Shown here piece after piece: positions 44,201 to 55,800 of a DNA stretch of 64,000 nucleotides. Position 1 is the stretch's first letter. Each line of letters opens with the position of its first letter. The notes beneath the pieces are model-generated. The model did no database searches. It had not been told where the DNA came from and saw nothing but the letters and a program-made list of their open reading frames with translations. A program made the translations under genes and the position numbers. Source of the stretch: Blattamonas nauphoetae. Its lineage: Eukaryota; Preaxostyla; Oxymonadida. The stretch is from assembly GCA_033064195.1 (NCBI GenBank), contig JARBJD010000098.1, forward strand, positions 62,001 to 126,000, read 5' to 3'.

Positions 44201-46014
44201 CGCTTGTCCCGCAAAGATGATTCGTCGATTCTGACACTGACACCTCAATCAGTCGCTGCGTGAGGGACGAACACGAAGGAGGACGTCTCGATGAAATGGG
44301 AGTGCTCGTCATGTTAGTCAGCGACGACCCCGACAGAGACACAGAGCATCCAACATGTAGGTCATTCCCTGACCAAGTCCCGAAATCAAACAGCGGGCTT
44401 GTTCCAACGACGAGATGGTTCGATTTCATGTTCAGACCATTTCCAATGATCGACAATGGTCCGACTCCAAATTCAGCAGAATCTCCTTCTTCATTGCAAA
44501 TCGTTTGCGTTGAGCGGAATGACAATCGTGGTCCGCTCACCAGAGGCAGCAGAGACGACGATTCTGTAGACGAGTGATGGCTGCATGAGATGATCGAAAC
44601 AGACACTGATGATTCCATTTCCGAATGTCCAACCACAAATGGAGATGTGTTTGCGCACGATGTGATTTCACTCCGAGAAACCACAAATGTCGACGAGCGG
44701 ATCAAACTCACGGCGGTGTCTGGCGTGTGCGCATATAATTGCAGATTGTCAAGTTGGAAGGTGCTGTTCCACACATCCAGTCACGGACAAAAGTAAGTGG
44801 TCACCCCTTCCTGCATTTATGACCAGATGATTTTTCACACTTGTTTCGTAAACACTTCACCCTTTTGAAAGACGGTCATTTTTCAAATATAAAACAAAAA
44901 AGAGAATGTGAAGTGGAAATCGAGATGTTTGATTGAGGTGACTCCCAAGGTACTTTTGATCGCGGCTGTATCAATCTGTCTCCTCTTCCAAAGAGAGGAG
45001 ATGTGACCTGTGGAATATGATCCTCCACTGAGAACTGTCAGTTTCCGCTCCCTGCAGAGATGAGGGATGATCTGAAGCGGAAAAGTGTGATTTCTGTCTT
45101 CTTCATCTCACCTCACCCATCCGTGTAACTCTCCAGAACTCTTTAACTACTCTTGAGAATGCGTGTTAGCCCCTCATCCAACGAATTGCTGACAAATGTG
45201 GTGTGTCAGGATGTTAACGAAATTCTCAGAATCTTGTTGTCACTACAGCATGTCACAATACTAAAGTCGAGGATAGTATCAACTTAATCTTCGTGAAAGT
45301 GAACGTTTGAAAGAGTTACACGGATGGGTGAGGTGAGATGAAGAAGACAGAAATCACACTTTTCCGCTTCAGATCATCCCTCATCTCTGCAGGGAGCGGA
45401 AACTGACAGTTCTCAGTGGAGGATCATATTCCACAGGTCACATCTCCTCTCTTTGGAAGAGGAGACAGATTGATACAGCCGCGATCAAAAGTACCTTGGG
45501 AGTCACCTCAATCAAACATCTCGATTTCCACTTCACATTCTCTTTTTTGTTTTATATTTGAAAAATGACCGTCTTTCAAAAGGGTGAAGTGTTTACGAAA
45601 CAAGTGTGAAAAATCATCTGGTCATAAATGCAGGAAGGGGTGACCACTTACTTTTGTCCGTGATTGATCAAACATCACGGAAAGTTGGTTTGTTGAGAAA
45701 TATTCATCGTTGCGTGGATGTGCATTGGTCTCTTGAGAAAGATTGTGTACACTCTTTCGGTTAGAGACCTTCGATAACAATCCGGAAATCTCCAGATTTC
45801 GAGAGTGAACGTGGATGTCTTGTGCATGATACATGCCATTCGGTATCATCAGAGGAGATTGCGGAGTTGACAATGGTTTGTTTCGTTGAGGCGAGTGTCC
45901 CTCCAAGAACACAGCTAAATCCCGAGAAATGTCAGAGAGAGAGTTGGTGGTTGAAAGAGATTCAGAATAAACCCATGCGATGCTTAAAACGAACGAGAAT
46001 AGTCTCGAGATCAT
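41214..46014 (-). pseudogene. Beta-helix / Ig-like surface protein split by a foldback element
   Basis: The start at 46014 gives a signal peptide (MISRLFSFVLSIAWVYSES), and NGMYHAQDIHVHSRNLEIS follows. The frame reaches LSVMFD at 45667, where the 889-bp foldback begins, and resumes at 44777 with VWNSTFQLDNLQLYAH. Joining across the insertion at the shared GAT codon gives FDVWNSTF, matching FDVQNSTL in the receptor at 5745-9265. The remaining 1186 residues are beta-helix rungs, Ig-like domains (TEYTIVEVKKS-type strands) and a second block with CGAVERPCSSVDVAWLI. No transmembrane or kinase part is present; the frame ends in repeat R. The insertion adds a stop soon after residue 116. Splicing it out has not been shown, so I call the gene disrupted. 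Confidence 0.75.
44778..45666. mobile_element. 889-bp foldback transposon with 355-bp inverted arms
   Basis: Left arm 44778-45132 and right arm 45312-45666 are inverted copies of 355 bp. The only difference I saw is one base near the tips (CAGTCACGG against CAATCACGG). They enclose a 179-bp centre. The tips CARTCACGGACAAAAG are flanked by ATC at 44775-44777 and 45667-45669, a 3-bp target duplication. There is no coding capacity. Each arm carries GTAAGT 13 bases inside the tip, so a splice donor faces the host gene from either side, but no well-placed acceptor was found. The family is unknown; 3-bp duplications occur in PIF/Harbinger and CACTA elements. Confidence 0.85.
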
Positions 46015-46032
46015 TGTGATGAAATAATGGTT

Positions 46033-46697
46033 TCATGGAAACGTCAACTTTTCAATTTGAGTCAAATAACTGAATGGTTTCAGTTTCAAGATGAAAATAT
46101 CGAATCGAAACTTCCACTCTCTCTTCTCAGGACGCCATCTCCTCTTTTCATTCATTTTTGTATGTTTTACTTCGGTTAGATGAGGTTTGCACATCTCCAC
46201 CGAGTTCAAGCATCGACGACACTTCCGCAGCCGGTCTTGGCTTTGTCGCAGAAACGGGCGACAATTCCAACAAGAATTGTGCGTCAAATGCTGTCTTGGT
46301 GATGGGCTAGCACATAATCACCCCGATTGGCAATGTGGAGGGACTTGGAGCGATGGGTTGTTGATGTCTCATTTATGTGGGAGAGTAGGATGATGTGAGT
46401 TATATAAACGCAGCATCGGACATCAATAAACCGAAATGATGCTGTGCTGATGGGTGGGCTGATCAGCATGATGTCCCTTGTCGCTACGAATTCCACTTCT
46501 GTCATTCTGGTCATCCCATTCACACATGCTGCATCAAGTGAATAGATCATTCGTGCATCACATTGAAAGGAGAGAGCAGAGAGAGTGTGTGGAATGATGG
46601 GGAGTGTCGGGATTGGACATCGCAGACGATTGAGGCTGAGAATGTTTGAATGCTTGGAGTGCCATCGATAACGGTTTGTGGTTCTGTCAAAGGACAC
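46033..46697 (-). pseudogene. Fragment related to 61577-62130
   Basis: The minus strand reads PIIPHTLSALSF, then RMIYSLDAACVNGMTRMTEV and SPPISTASFRFIDVRC. After a break it reads CWNCRPFLRQSQDRLRKCRR. The plus strand at 61577-62130 encodes the same blocks in the same order. The two loci are therefore copies of one unrecognised gene or of one mobile sequence. The second block has a CxxC start and a basic, Cys-containing helix. No function can be given. Confidence 0.45.
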
Positions 46698-47218
46698 AAG
46701 AAGCAGCTAGATTGAACGTCCATCTTTCAGTTTGACTCCCACTCGACTTCTTCCATTTCGGGGGCGATTGGAGTTGGTCTTTCTTGTTCGACGATTTTGT
46801 CGATTCTGAAGAATGCATCTTGACTAAAAACGGAGTCTTGAGAAAATAAAAGGAAATGGAGGAGCATACTCCAATTCGGACAGACTGTGGAAGCCATAAA
46901 TGAAACGGCTTTTCTGTGGTGCGGCAAACTAAGGGTTCTCAACCTCTCGATCTGTTCTTCATCATCGTTAGAGAATTACTCTCTTACTAATGATCACCTT
47001 ACTCACGCTATTCCAGTTCCTTAACTCAATGGATGCTGTTTGTAGGGATTTTAAAACCGTATTTGCTGAGAAATCGAACAGAAACAGGAATCTTTTGAAC
47101 TCTGAACAAGCGATGATACAGTTCGAATCAGGATGGTTTTCAACAGAATCATTTCCGATTACATCAACATGGATTGAATTACGTGGAAACATGACCCGAC
47201 TAACTGGGGCTGAAAGAT

Positions 47219-49644
47219 GGGCAATTCTCATTGAAAGGTCGCAAAACACTATGGTGCGTCCCAAAAAAAAATTCTTTCATAAATCACCAGCAATTTTCTG
47301 TAGAGCATATCACACTCAATGACATCGGTTTTGGTGATGATCGCGTGTCATGTCGAAAGTTTACACCGTTCTTTGTGAAAAAGACAGAATGAGAGTTCAA
47401 CGAGTGAAATGTTCTTTTTATTGCATTTGTACAAGTAAATCACCCAATGCCATTGTTGTTGAGACGTTACAGCCAAGTCTGTGCGAATGGACAATTCTAC
47501 AGTAGGATCTGGACAGCTTTAGGTGATAGGTCCTTTCTTCGATGAGTGTTGATGAGCAAACCCCATTTCGGTTGTTATCGCGTCATAAACGTGGCGAAAT
47601 TACCAAACTTGCGTGGGACGCCATCTCTTCATTCTGGTCGTCCAACCCGGATGATCTGATGATCCATCTCGTCTGTTCCAGTCTGAAATGTCCGGCTGTG
47701 TTAGAATCCATTGAGGAGAATCACAATAGTATCGATTCCTTCTTTGAGTCATGATTGTTTCTAAACATTTCCAGAAAAGATGAAAAACCTTGTGCGAGAC
47801 TTACTGTCAATTGGCCAAAACAGAGAATCATACCACTTGATATTGAATCTGTACTCGCAAATCACTTTTCGTTGCCTTTTTAGCATCTTGTGGGTTTCAG
47901 AACTCAAAAGTCGTTTTGATTCAGCACGAAGGCACTTCAGAAAAGGACGACACAAAGAGACAAGGCCACACACCCACCACCATCCCGGACTTCGCTAAAT
48001 GAGAGAGAAATGGACCTTTTCCGTGATTTCATAATGAATCACTCGGAGGAAAGTTCAAGGAACAACGCCTTGTCAAAGCGGATCCGTCCAAATGGATGAG
48101 ATTTAGGTCAATATGCAGGCCAAAAGGAGCGATCTGGCAAGAATTAGAGAAAGAAACTGGAATAAAAATGGGGTATAGTACCTTCTGCCGTCTAACAGTG
48201 GATCTGCGTGAATCAAGAAGAAGGACAGACGTCTGTCCTGACTGTCTTCGCCGAAAGGAGGCTTCCCGTGAGCTTGCGACTCTTCAAGAATCTGATGAAG
48301 ACAAGATAGAGCAACTCGAAAAAGACATACAAGCCCTCGATTATCATCTTTTTGAGGCGGAGGATCAGCGAAGAGGGATAAACAGAATAAGACAAAATCT
48401 CAAACCGAATCAATTCATGATTGTTGCCGATTTTAAGGAAAATTGGAAGATTCCAATTACTGTCGAAGAATCTCAACTAGATTTCTTTCAGAAACAGCAG
48501 CTAACAGATCTTGCTTTCGTTGTCTTCTATAGGAATTTAATGGGAGAGCTGAACAAACAAATCTTTCATTTGATTAGCGAGAACCTTAATCACAACGGAT
48601 CGTTCGTGGTTGAAGCGTTGGAGGCCCTATTGGAAGATAAACTCTTTGATCAAGCCCAGACTTTATTCTTCGTCTCGGATTGCGGACCGCATTTCCGTAA
48701 TAAGCAACTTCTGTGCTACTTTCTCTCCGATATTCCATCACTCAATCACTCCTTATCAACTTGGATCATGTTTTACTTCGAACACCACGGTAAAAATGTA
48801 TGCGATTCTGAATTCGGAACTATGACGACCCTATTGAAAAAACATCCTCCTCAGCAGACTATTTCCACCTGCACACAATTCACTGACTACTTTTCTAGAA
48901 TAGAGGAAGCTTCCACAGGGCGACAAGTGAAATACAATTGTTTCTCTCCCACCTTTCCAGCCGAGTCGCCTGAGATCGACTTCGATGGCATTACGAAGTT
49001 CCTCTGTTTCACAATTCTGAACCAACAACTGATGTGTAGTCCTTCAGCATCAATCTCAGCTGACTTTTGGTGCTCTGTTCCCTTTCGATATCAGAGGGTC
49101 ATCAACGACTTCGATATCAAGCAATGGCACGAAATCATAGTTTCAAATCGAACTGCAACATCGAAGGATAAACAGACGCGATTTCTCCAGAGAATGCGAA
49201 TGATCGAGAAAGGATCGTGTCAGGAAGGCTCCAGAGACGGAAAAGTCGAGAAAGTTTGTTCATTTTCCCTTTTATCGTTTTCAGTGTCAGGAGAATGATA
49301 AATCTGGGCTCCTCCATCCGGTTGAAAGGCGAGTTCACATTTGTGATGACAAAGCTCCCCAACCGTCGCCACGAAAGCACAGACGCTTTTCAAATCGAAA
49401 AGTCGATGATGACTATGTTGAAGGTGAAGAATTTTCTCTTGACGATGAGGATGATCACAAAATTCAGAAGAAAAAGCGGACAAAATCAAACCATGGAAAG
49501 AAGAGGACGACTATCGATTTTAGTGAATACATTTCGGGGATTAGCGAAGGAAAAATGTAATTATCGTTTGTTCAATCATTTTTGAAGTGAGAAAGTGGAT
49601 ATATCTCGAGATAAAACGCAGGCGACATTTCAAAAAGAATCGCC
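47219..49644 (+). mobile_element. 2426-bp DDE-type DNA transposon inserted in a surface gene
   Basis: The ends are imperfect inverted repeats of about 23 bp: GGGCAATTCTCATTGAAAGG at the left and, reading inward from the right, GGGCGATTCTTTTTGAAATG. The flanks are AGAT at 47215-47218 and AGAT at 49645-49648, a 4-bp target duplication. The element carries one transposase gene on the plus strand. Apart from the transposase its ends are short. I could not assign it to a superfamily with confidence. Confidence 0.85.
47542..49560 (+). CDS. Transposase of the 2426-bp element (family unassigned)
   Basis: The last two exons are clear: coding to 49253, a 31-nt intron (GTTTGT...TTTTCAG, 49254-49284), then 92 codons to a stop at 49560 with an acidic then Lys-rich tail. 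The long exon has a Cys pair (DVCPDCLRRKE), a coiled coil, then MIVADFKENW, FFVSDCGPHFRN and EHHGKNVCDSEFG. I read these as the D, D and D/E blocks of an RNase H-fold transposase. An upstream piece at 47542-47751 (starting MSVDEQTPFRLLSRH) joins by a GTCATG...TTCCAG intron of about 26 nt to RLTVNWPKQRIIPLDIES. The link between about 47880 and 48030 is unresolved. The enzyme would cut and paste the element. Its frames look intact in the long exon. Confidence 0.65.
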
Positions 49645-51331
49645 CAGATCAACCAAATCGCCCTTCGGAAATCTGGACACAAATGCGAAACAACGTGACT
49701 CTCTTACCAACACTCCGAAGTCGTGGTTGTTAGATGTGCAGAACAGCACGCTCCGCATGATCTCATGGTGCCTGGATGTGCAAGAGTCCGGATGTTCTGC
49801 GTGTCTGCTTTCGTCGTCAGATTTGACAATCGAGGGAAACGAGATCATTTCTAACATGGATTGTTCGCCATTCATTGTATCTGGTGATTTGGATGGCTGC
49901 GGAAACCAAATCCAGATTATCCGAAGCACACACACTTCGACGTCGAATGTGGTTCTTCCACTCGTGTGCCCGTCTCCACACCCACATGAGATTGATATTG
50001 GAAAACAAATGATGAATGACATGGCAATAGATCATGAATTACGTCAACTACTTTCGATTAGTGGAGTTGGACTTTCGATGAAGAATCAGCACTTTCCACT
50101 TGGAACTGGGCCTCTTTTCACGTTCCAATCTCATTCGACCTTCGACTCTGTCATCCAAGTGGGAACGAATCTGGTGGAAAGCAGTCTTGTGAATGTTTCG
50201 TCGTCGTCTGCATTCGCACCAGACAAGCAGCTGTTCGGAAGTGAGGTTAATCAACTCGTGGTTGGAAGTTACGTTCGGAAGAGCACGAACCACGACAGTG
50301 GGACAGGAATGCTGTCACCGAACTTTGGAGGGAATGTGATGTGTCTGAACACCTCCTTCTCATCCTGCATCCGCCAAACCAACACTGACTTGGAATTCTC
50401 GTTCGAAAACCGAACCCAAACCTCTACTCCCGGTCGTCTGACCGATGTGGCCTTTGAAGTGACATCCGTCTCATTCACTCTGTGCACATTCAACGAGATG
50501 ACAGTCGCAGCTGGTGAAAAATCGGGTGGATCAGCGATCTTCCTCGACGAGACATCATCCTCTCTCACCATCACAACGTGTTTCTTCCACAAATGCACCT
50601 GCACTGAGGATGGCGACGATGGGGGCGCTGTGAGATTGCGGTGCCCAGAAAGCTCGAAACGTCCATTCTCACTTTCTGACTCATCTTTCACGGAATGTTC
50701 CACTCTCCACGGTGGTTCCTTTCTAATTTGTGGAGGAAGTTTGTCTACCTCGTATACGTCCTCCTCTTTGATCGACAAATGTTTCTTCGAGCAATCAAAG
50801 GCGGACTACGATGGGTCTGTCTCTCTCATTTCAGACACAATCACAATCGCCAATAGCGCCTTCGTTGATTGCTCTCCCACGAATCATGCTGGTACCCCAT
50901 TTGTTGACGAAATGCAGACCATCTCTCTCCTCCCTCCGATTCAGAGAATGTGCCTCCAAAAATGATCCGAACCGGAAAGACATCTTTTTCTACAGAACGG
51001 CTTCAACTCAAGTCATATCTGACATGATCCAATCTTGCGATTCTACATCAGGGGCACCAAATGTGTTTTTCTATCCCGACACAACAGCGGACAGCACATT
51101 CGTTCCGCAAGTTGCTGAGACAGCCACCATCACAATCAAGTCCGTCGATGTTGCGATCGATGGAGATGAGGCAACAGTGAGAGTGGCAACAACAAAATCA
51201 ATCAACGGGACGATGGGTGTGCTGCTGGATGGATCGAATGTGCCTCGACTCGTTCATGTCGTGTTCGGAGATGACACAACATCGTCCAACTTTGGAACAG
51301 CAGTCGTCTCGTCTGGAGCGAATGAGTTCGT

Positions 51332-52590
51332 CGTCAGTGTCTTCGGTGTGATAGCGAGGAGCAATGCTCACTTTCAGGCGGTGAAGAGCTGCGACGCTGA
51401 GCATGTGTACATCAGAGTAGAATGCGGCCAGAAGATAGTTGCCAAGGTCATTCGAAGGTGGGTACAGTGACATGGGCATTTTGAGGTTCGATCGGGAGAG
51501 TTCAACGTCGGGGAAGACGAAGGCGGATTGGGTGATGTTCGAGAAGTCTGTCTTGTTCAGAGGAAACTTGTGATCAGTGTCATCGTAATCAAAAGCTGCA
51601 CATTTTCCAGAAAGATGGATGTCGAGTGGATACTGGTCGATTCCAACAAGATCACCACTCGAATTCTTGATTTTCACGCCCGAATCAACAACTGTGATGT
51701 TGAATGTGTTTGTGGCATTCTCTGGAATCGAACACGCAATTCCCTTCGGGACAAGGCTGTTGACTGATGTGGTACAGTAAAGATTAATCCGTATGATGGA
51801 CTTCATCGTGTCAATGTCCTTCAGAATCAGAACTCCAAGTTCTGGGTCATTCACACCCACACTTCCACTGTCCATAATCAAAGCGCCTTTCTGGACGATG
51901 ATGGCTGCCGATTTTTGGTCCCATACTTCAGTTTTGAATTTTGGAGTCAGTTTCGTGAATGGTGTGGTTGCGGGAAGTTGAAGAGGGTGGAAGTCGAGAG
52001 TGGCTAACACTTCAAGAATTCCATGCTCTTCCACAAGAATCACATAATCCCGCTTCGTCCCATCTGGCGTTCGAGTTGTGGAGATGGGAAAGTAGCCTAT
52101 CTCAGAACTGAAAACGAGATGCATCGTAGCGGAGTTCGTTCCTTTGATCCGAATTGTTCCCAGACCAGTCAGCCCTTCGCTAATCTCACTGGCGATGAAG
52201 AAATGCTTCTTGAGATGGATTTCGAATTTGAGATCTTTATCGATGCTCTGTCTGGCCGAACATATCTTCACTGGTGATGAGGAAATGCTTCTTGAGCGTG
52301 ATGTCATATTTGAGATCTTGAACGGGCGTTTTCTTGAAGGGAGGAGCATTCGAATCAAATACAACCTCCCCAATCAGTTCTGCATTTCCGTGAATCTCGA
52401 TCCGTGTCACATTTGTCCAATCCGCGTGCTTCACTGCTTGGTCCAGCGAATGACACGCTGTGTCGGCAGTCAGACACGTCTTGCTCATTCCACCGAATTC
52501 AAGGAAGATGGTGTTCCCGTCAGTTGCGAAGAGTACTGTCAGAAGGTTGAGGAGAATCATGATTGACGAACGAGAATTGATCAAATGCAA
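51332..52590 (-). pseudogene. Short secreted beta-helix-type protein, frame broken by an 82-bp tandem duplication
   Basis: A start near 52560 gives a signal peptide (MILLNLLTVLFATDG). It is followed by a family-typical Cys-containing entry (SKTCLTADTACHSLDQAVKH) and DLKYDITLKKHFLITSE. A diverged 82-bp direct duplication (units beginning at 52194 and 52276) then repeats this as DLKFEIHLKKHFFIASE in another frame. Beta-rich sequence with PELGVLILKDIDTM and CAAFDYDDTDHKFPLNKTDF follows. The true sequence ends near 51332, where the opposite-strand receptor paralogue abuts; the remaining codons to 51198 are its antisense. No membrane anchor is seen. Confidence 0.55.
52194..52357 (-). repeat. 82-bp diverged tandem duplication
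   Basis: Units starting at 52194 and 52276 both begin GATGARGAAATGCTTCTTGA and continue with similar sequence through TTTGAGATCTT. The spacing of 82 is not a multiple of three. This explains why the gene needs two frames. Confidence 0.65.
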
Positions 52591-52809
52591 AAGGGAATTT
52601 ATTCAGCCCACAAGTTAGGGGTCGGCAACTCGTCAAGGAACAGGAAAGTTAAAACAGTGACAAGTGGCGTTTTCACATTGGATATCCTTCATTCACTCTG
52701 AGATACGAACAGATTGTAATCGAATGATGATCTGTTCAATCAAAAATGGGACGAAATGAAAAAACTGACGCGCAGACTGAAAATGAAAGGAATACCGCTG
52801 CTCTGATTC

Positions 52810-55800
52810 TCATACCCAAAAAAGTGACGAACAGATCTTCCACACGAAGACCCCCGAATTCAACCACAACGACCCAATCCGAAGCACGGGCGACATCAGC
52901 GCTGATGCCACAAGTCCACTCACACTCGACACAAACGACAGTCGACAATCAGCCTCTCCCAACGACGGATTCCACACGCTGATCACAACAATGTCGGATG
53001 CAGGCGAGAACACAACAAGTTTGGTGGAGTCGTTGGGGAGGACGGCTGGTGCAGTTGGTGTTGGGGCAGAAGGAGCGGCTGGTGCGGCAGAGCGAGAGGA
53101 GGTGAGTGTGGGGTGAGGGACGAGGGGATGGAGGAAGGGGGAGGATGTGATGGGGAAGAGCGAGGAGAACACAGTTTCGTCCTTCTCTTTTCGGTTTCGA
53201 GTGAAGAACAAGCCACGCAGACTGTTCTTCTTCTTCTCCACTCCACTCACATCCAACACTCCCCCAACTCCAACTCCACCCCCAGCACCAGCTCCAGTGC
53301 CTGTTGGCGACACGCCTCGTCGTGTGTTGTGGGATTGGAATGGAGAGAGGGACAGCGGAGGGACAGAATCAGCAGAATGGTGTGTTCGAGTGAGAGTGGG
53401 AACAAGAAACGAAAGATGGTTTGTGTTCTCTGCTTCTCTCTCCCTCTCCTTCCCCTCGCTCAGCATCTTCCCCATCTCTCTCATTGTCCACACAAGAGGC
53501 CCAATCAGTTTCATCGTGTTCTCGTCCATCCCACTCCCTGCAAGTGCCTGTCGTCCCACACTCACAACCGAATCTCCCAAGATATCGCCTGCTTTCTTTA
53601 AATTCTTGGCATCTTCTTTTTTCGCAACCACAACCAATTTGCGCATTTGTGATGGGATTGACTCGAAGCCGATTCGCGCTGAAACTGCTGCAGCTGTCTG
53701 ACTGGCGATGGCTGATCGTGTTTGGAGAGATCGAAGAGCGAGGGACGAGACAGACGAGGAGAGAAGCGAAAGATGAGCGAACTGTTCCGAAAGAGTGGAG
53801 TGGAGGAGAGCGATGAAGGGCGAGTGGTTTAGAAGTGGAGTTTGATCTGTCTGTGTCCATCCCTTCTCAATGAGCATCCAACACGGAAGATCCCGAAGTG
53901 CCAACTCTCCTCTTTCCAGAATCGCTCTTCTTTTCTCATTCCTCCCTCTCTCGTCATCGCCCCACATCGCCGAATCCCCCGTTCTGTCCATCTGTTTCGT
54001 GAGAGTTGTTGATTGTGGCGAATCCAGAAGCGATTGTGGAGTGTGTGTGAGTTGGACACGACGTGCTTGGCTGAGCAGAGCGAGGAGAGGACTGCTGAAC
54101 GCTTCTGGTTGATCAAATTCCCCAAATTGGTCGTCGTCAGTTTTCATATTTTCTTTTGGGGTGACCGGAATTGTGTTCATACTGTCGAAGTCGTTGTTCG
54201 GTTCAGCAATCTCAACATCGTCGTCTTCAGTGGCGACAGTGAAACTGTCGTGTGACAGCAAGAACGTTCCCCTGTGTCGCATCTCTTCCCTCTTTGCCCA
54301 CTCCCTCTCCTCTTCCTCTCCCATCTCACCTGGCGGAAGGACGATTCTCCTTTCCCCCTCAAACGCAGCCACAATCTTCTGATCTTTCTCCAACACACTC
54401 CCAACACTCGACAGACTCGCGAAACTGGAAGCACGACGCTTCAGGCTGACAGTGTCTCCGACATCGTCTGTCACAGCCCAACCTTCTGCAGCAGAGGCAA
54501 CAACGAGATTGGACATCGTGAGTTCTTCTTCAATTCTGTTCTTCATCCATTCCACTCGGCTCTTCGCACTGTCATACTTCTCTCTCTTCTTCCTTTCCTG
54601 TTCCACCACACCACACAGACTCGCTCTGATCCGTTTTCTTCTCTCGCCCATCACAAACTCCCTCTCAAATGAACTTCCTTTCATGTTCTCTCCCATCTCC
54701 CTCACAACGTTGGAAGATGGTGTCTCAACTATCAGTCGAGTCCGCGTCGATTCCAACTTTGCTCGCTTCGCCAGTCCTCCCGCTTCCTCTTCCTCCTCGC
54801 CTGTGATGTCCCACTCGTTCTCTTCTCTCCTTTTTCGTTCTTCTTCCAGTTCAATTTGCGCTTCGAGTTGTTGTCGTGCTCGTTCAGCTGTTTCGATTCT
54901 GGTCTCAGCCATTCGTTCCCGAACTGCTCTGCCTTCCTCCTGTTCCTCGTTTGTCAACTCCACAAACGTGTCAGTTGGGTTGGAAAAGTTTAGAATGGGT
55001 GTGTTTTCCTGAAATTCTGTTTGTTCCGCTGTTTGATATTCGTCCAGCGAGTCGTTCTCGTCGTCATCCCTCCTTCCTCTCATCACTTCCTCCTCCAACA
55101 CTCCCAACATCCCAATCATCCCTTCCACCACTCTCCCCCTCTCCACTCCCATCTTCACCACTCGCTTCACCTTCTTTTCACACCATTTTCGAGTGAATGC
55201 AAGAGGCCTTGGTGTGTATAGACTCAAATTGCCCAATCTGAGCTCCGTCGACTCCTTCTTTCCTTCCAAGCCAGTTCTCCTTCTCTCTCCCTTCCTCCTC
55301 ATTCCACTCGATCCTCCACTTACCAGCATCTCGTCGTTGAGTGGGAGGATAGGGAAGAGAAGGTTTGTTGCTGATGGAAGAGGGAACAGAGAGAGTGGGG
55401 GAAGAGGCGGAGGGAGTGGATGTGACACAAATCTGAAATCTTCGTGGAACGCGGAATTGAAGGAATGTGTGCTGGCAGCGACAGCTCGTCGATTCGATGC
55501 TGCACTCAGCACTCGTCTTTCCTCCGAATCGAATATGAAGATCGACTGTTCTGGCGACACTGGTGACACTGGTTGGGATCTTGCCGAACGAGTCGTTGGA
55601 ACTGAACGAGGAGTGGAGAACACGCTGTTCGTCTGTGTCTCCTCATTCCCTTCGTCAATCACCTCTCCAACACTCATCGTCTGCGTCCACTGCTGTCCCA
55701 TCAATTGATTGTTGACAGGAGGAGAGATGAGTGAAGATGACGAGTGATAAGTGGGAAGTCGTGGTGATCGTGAAAATGATTGCGGATGACCTCTGAAAGC

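Larger units (their letters stand above)
46990..51330 (+). pseudogene. Beta-helix receptor paralogue, split by a transposon and cut at its 3' end
   Basis: The 5' part (MITLLTLFQFLNSMDAVC at 46990) is a close copy of the receptor start at 9265. The frame is left at 47218 and resumes at 49645. Removing the 2426-bp insertion with one AGAT gives LTGAERSTKSPFGNLDTNAK, matching LSVAKRSTKARIAHLDKNAE in the intact paralogue. The beta-helix part then runs to about 50930, where one frame change occurs (QTISLL to RECASKNDPN), and coding continues to VVSSGAN at about 51328. There homology ends abruptly and an opposite-strand gene begins. Ig-like, membrane and kinase parts are missing. Damage is thus one insertion, one frameshift and a 3' truncation. 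Confidence 0.8.
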
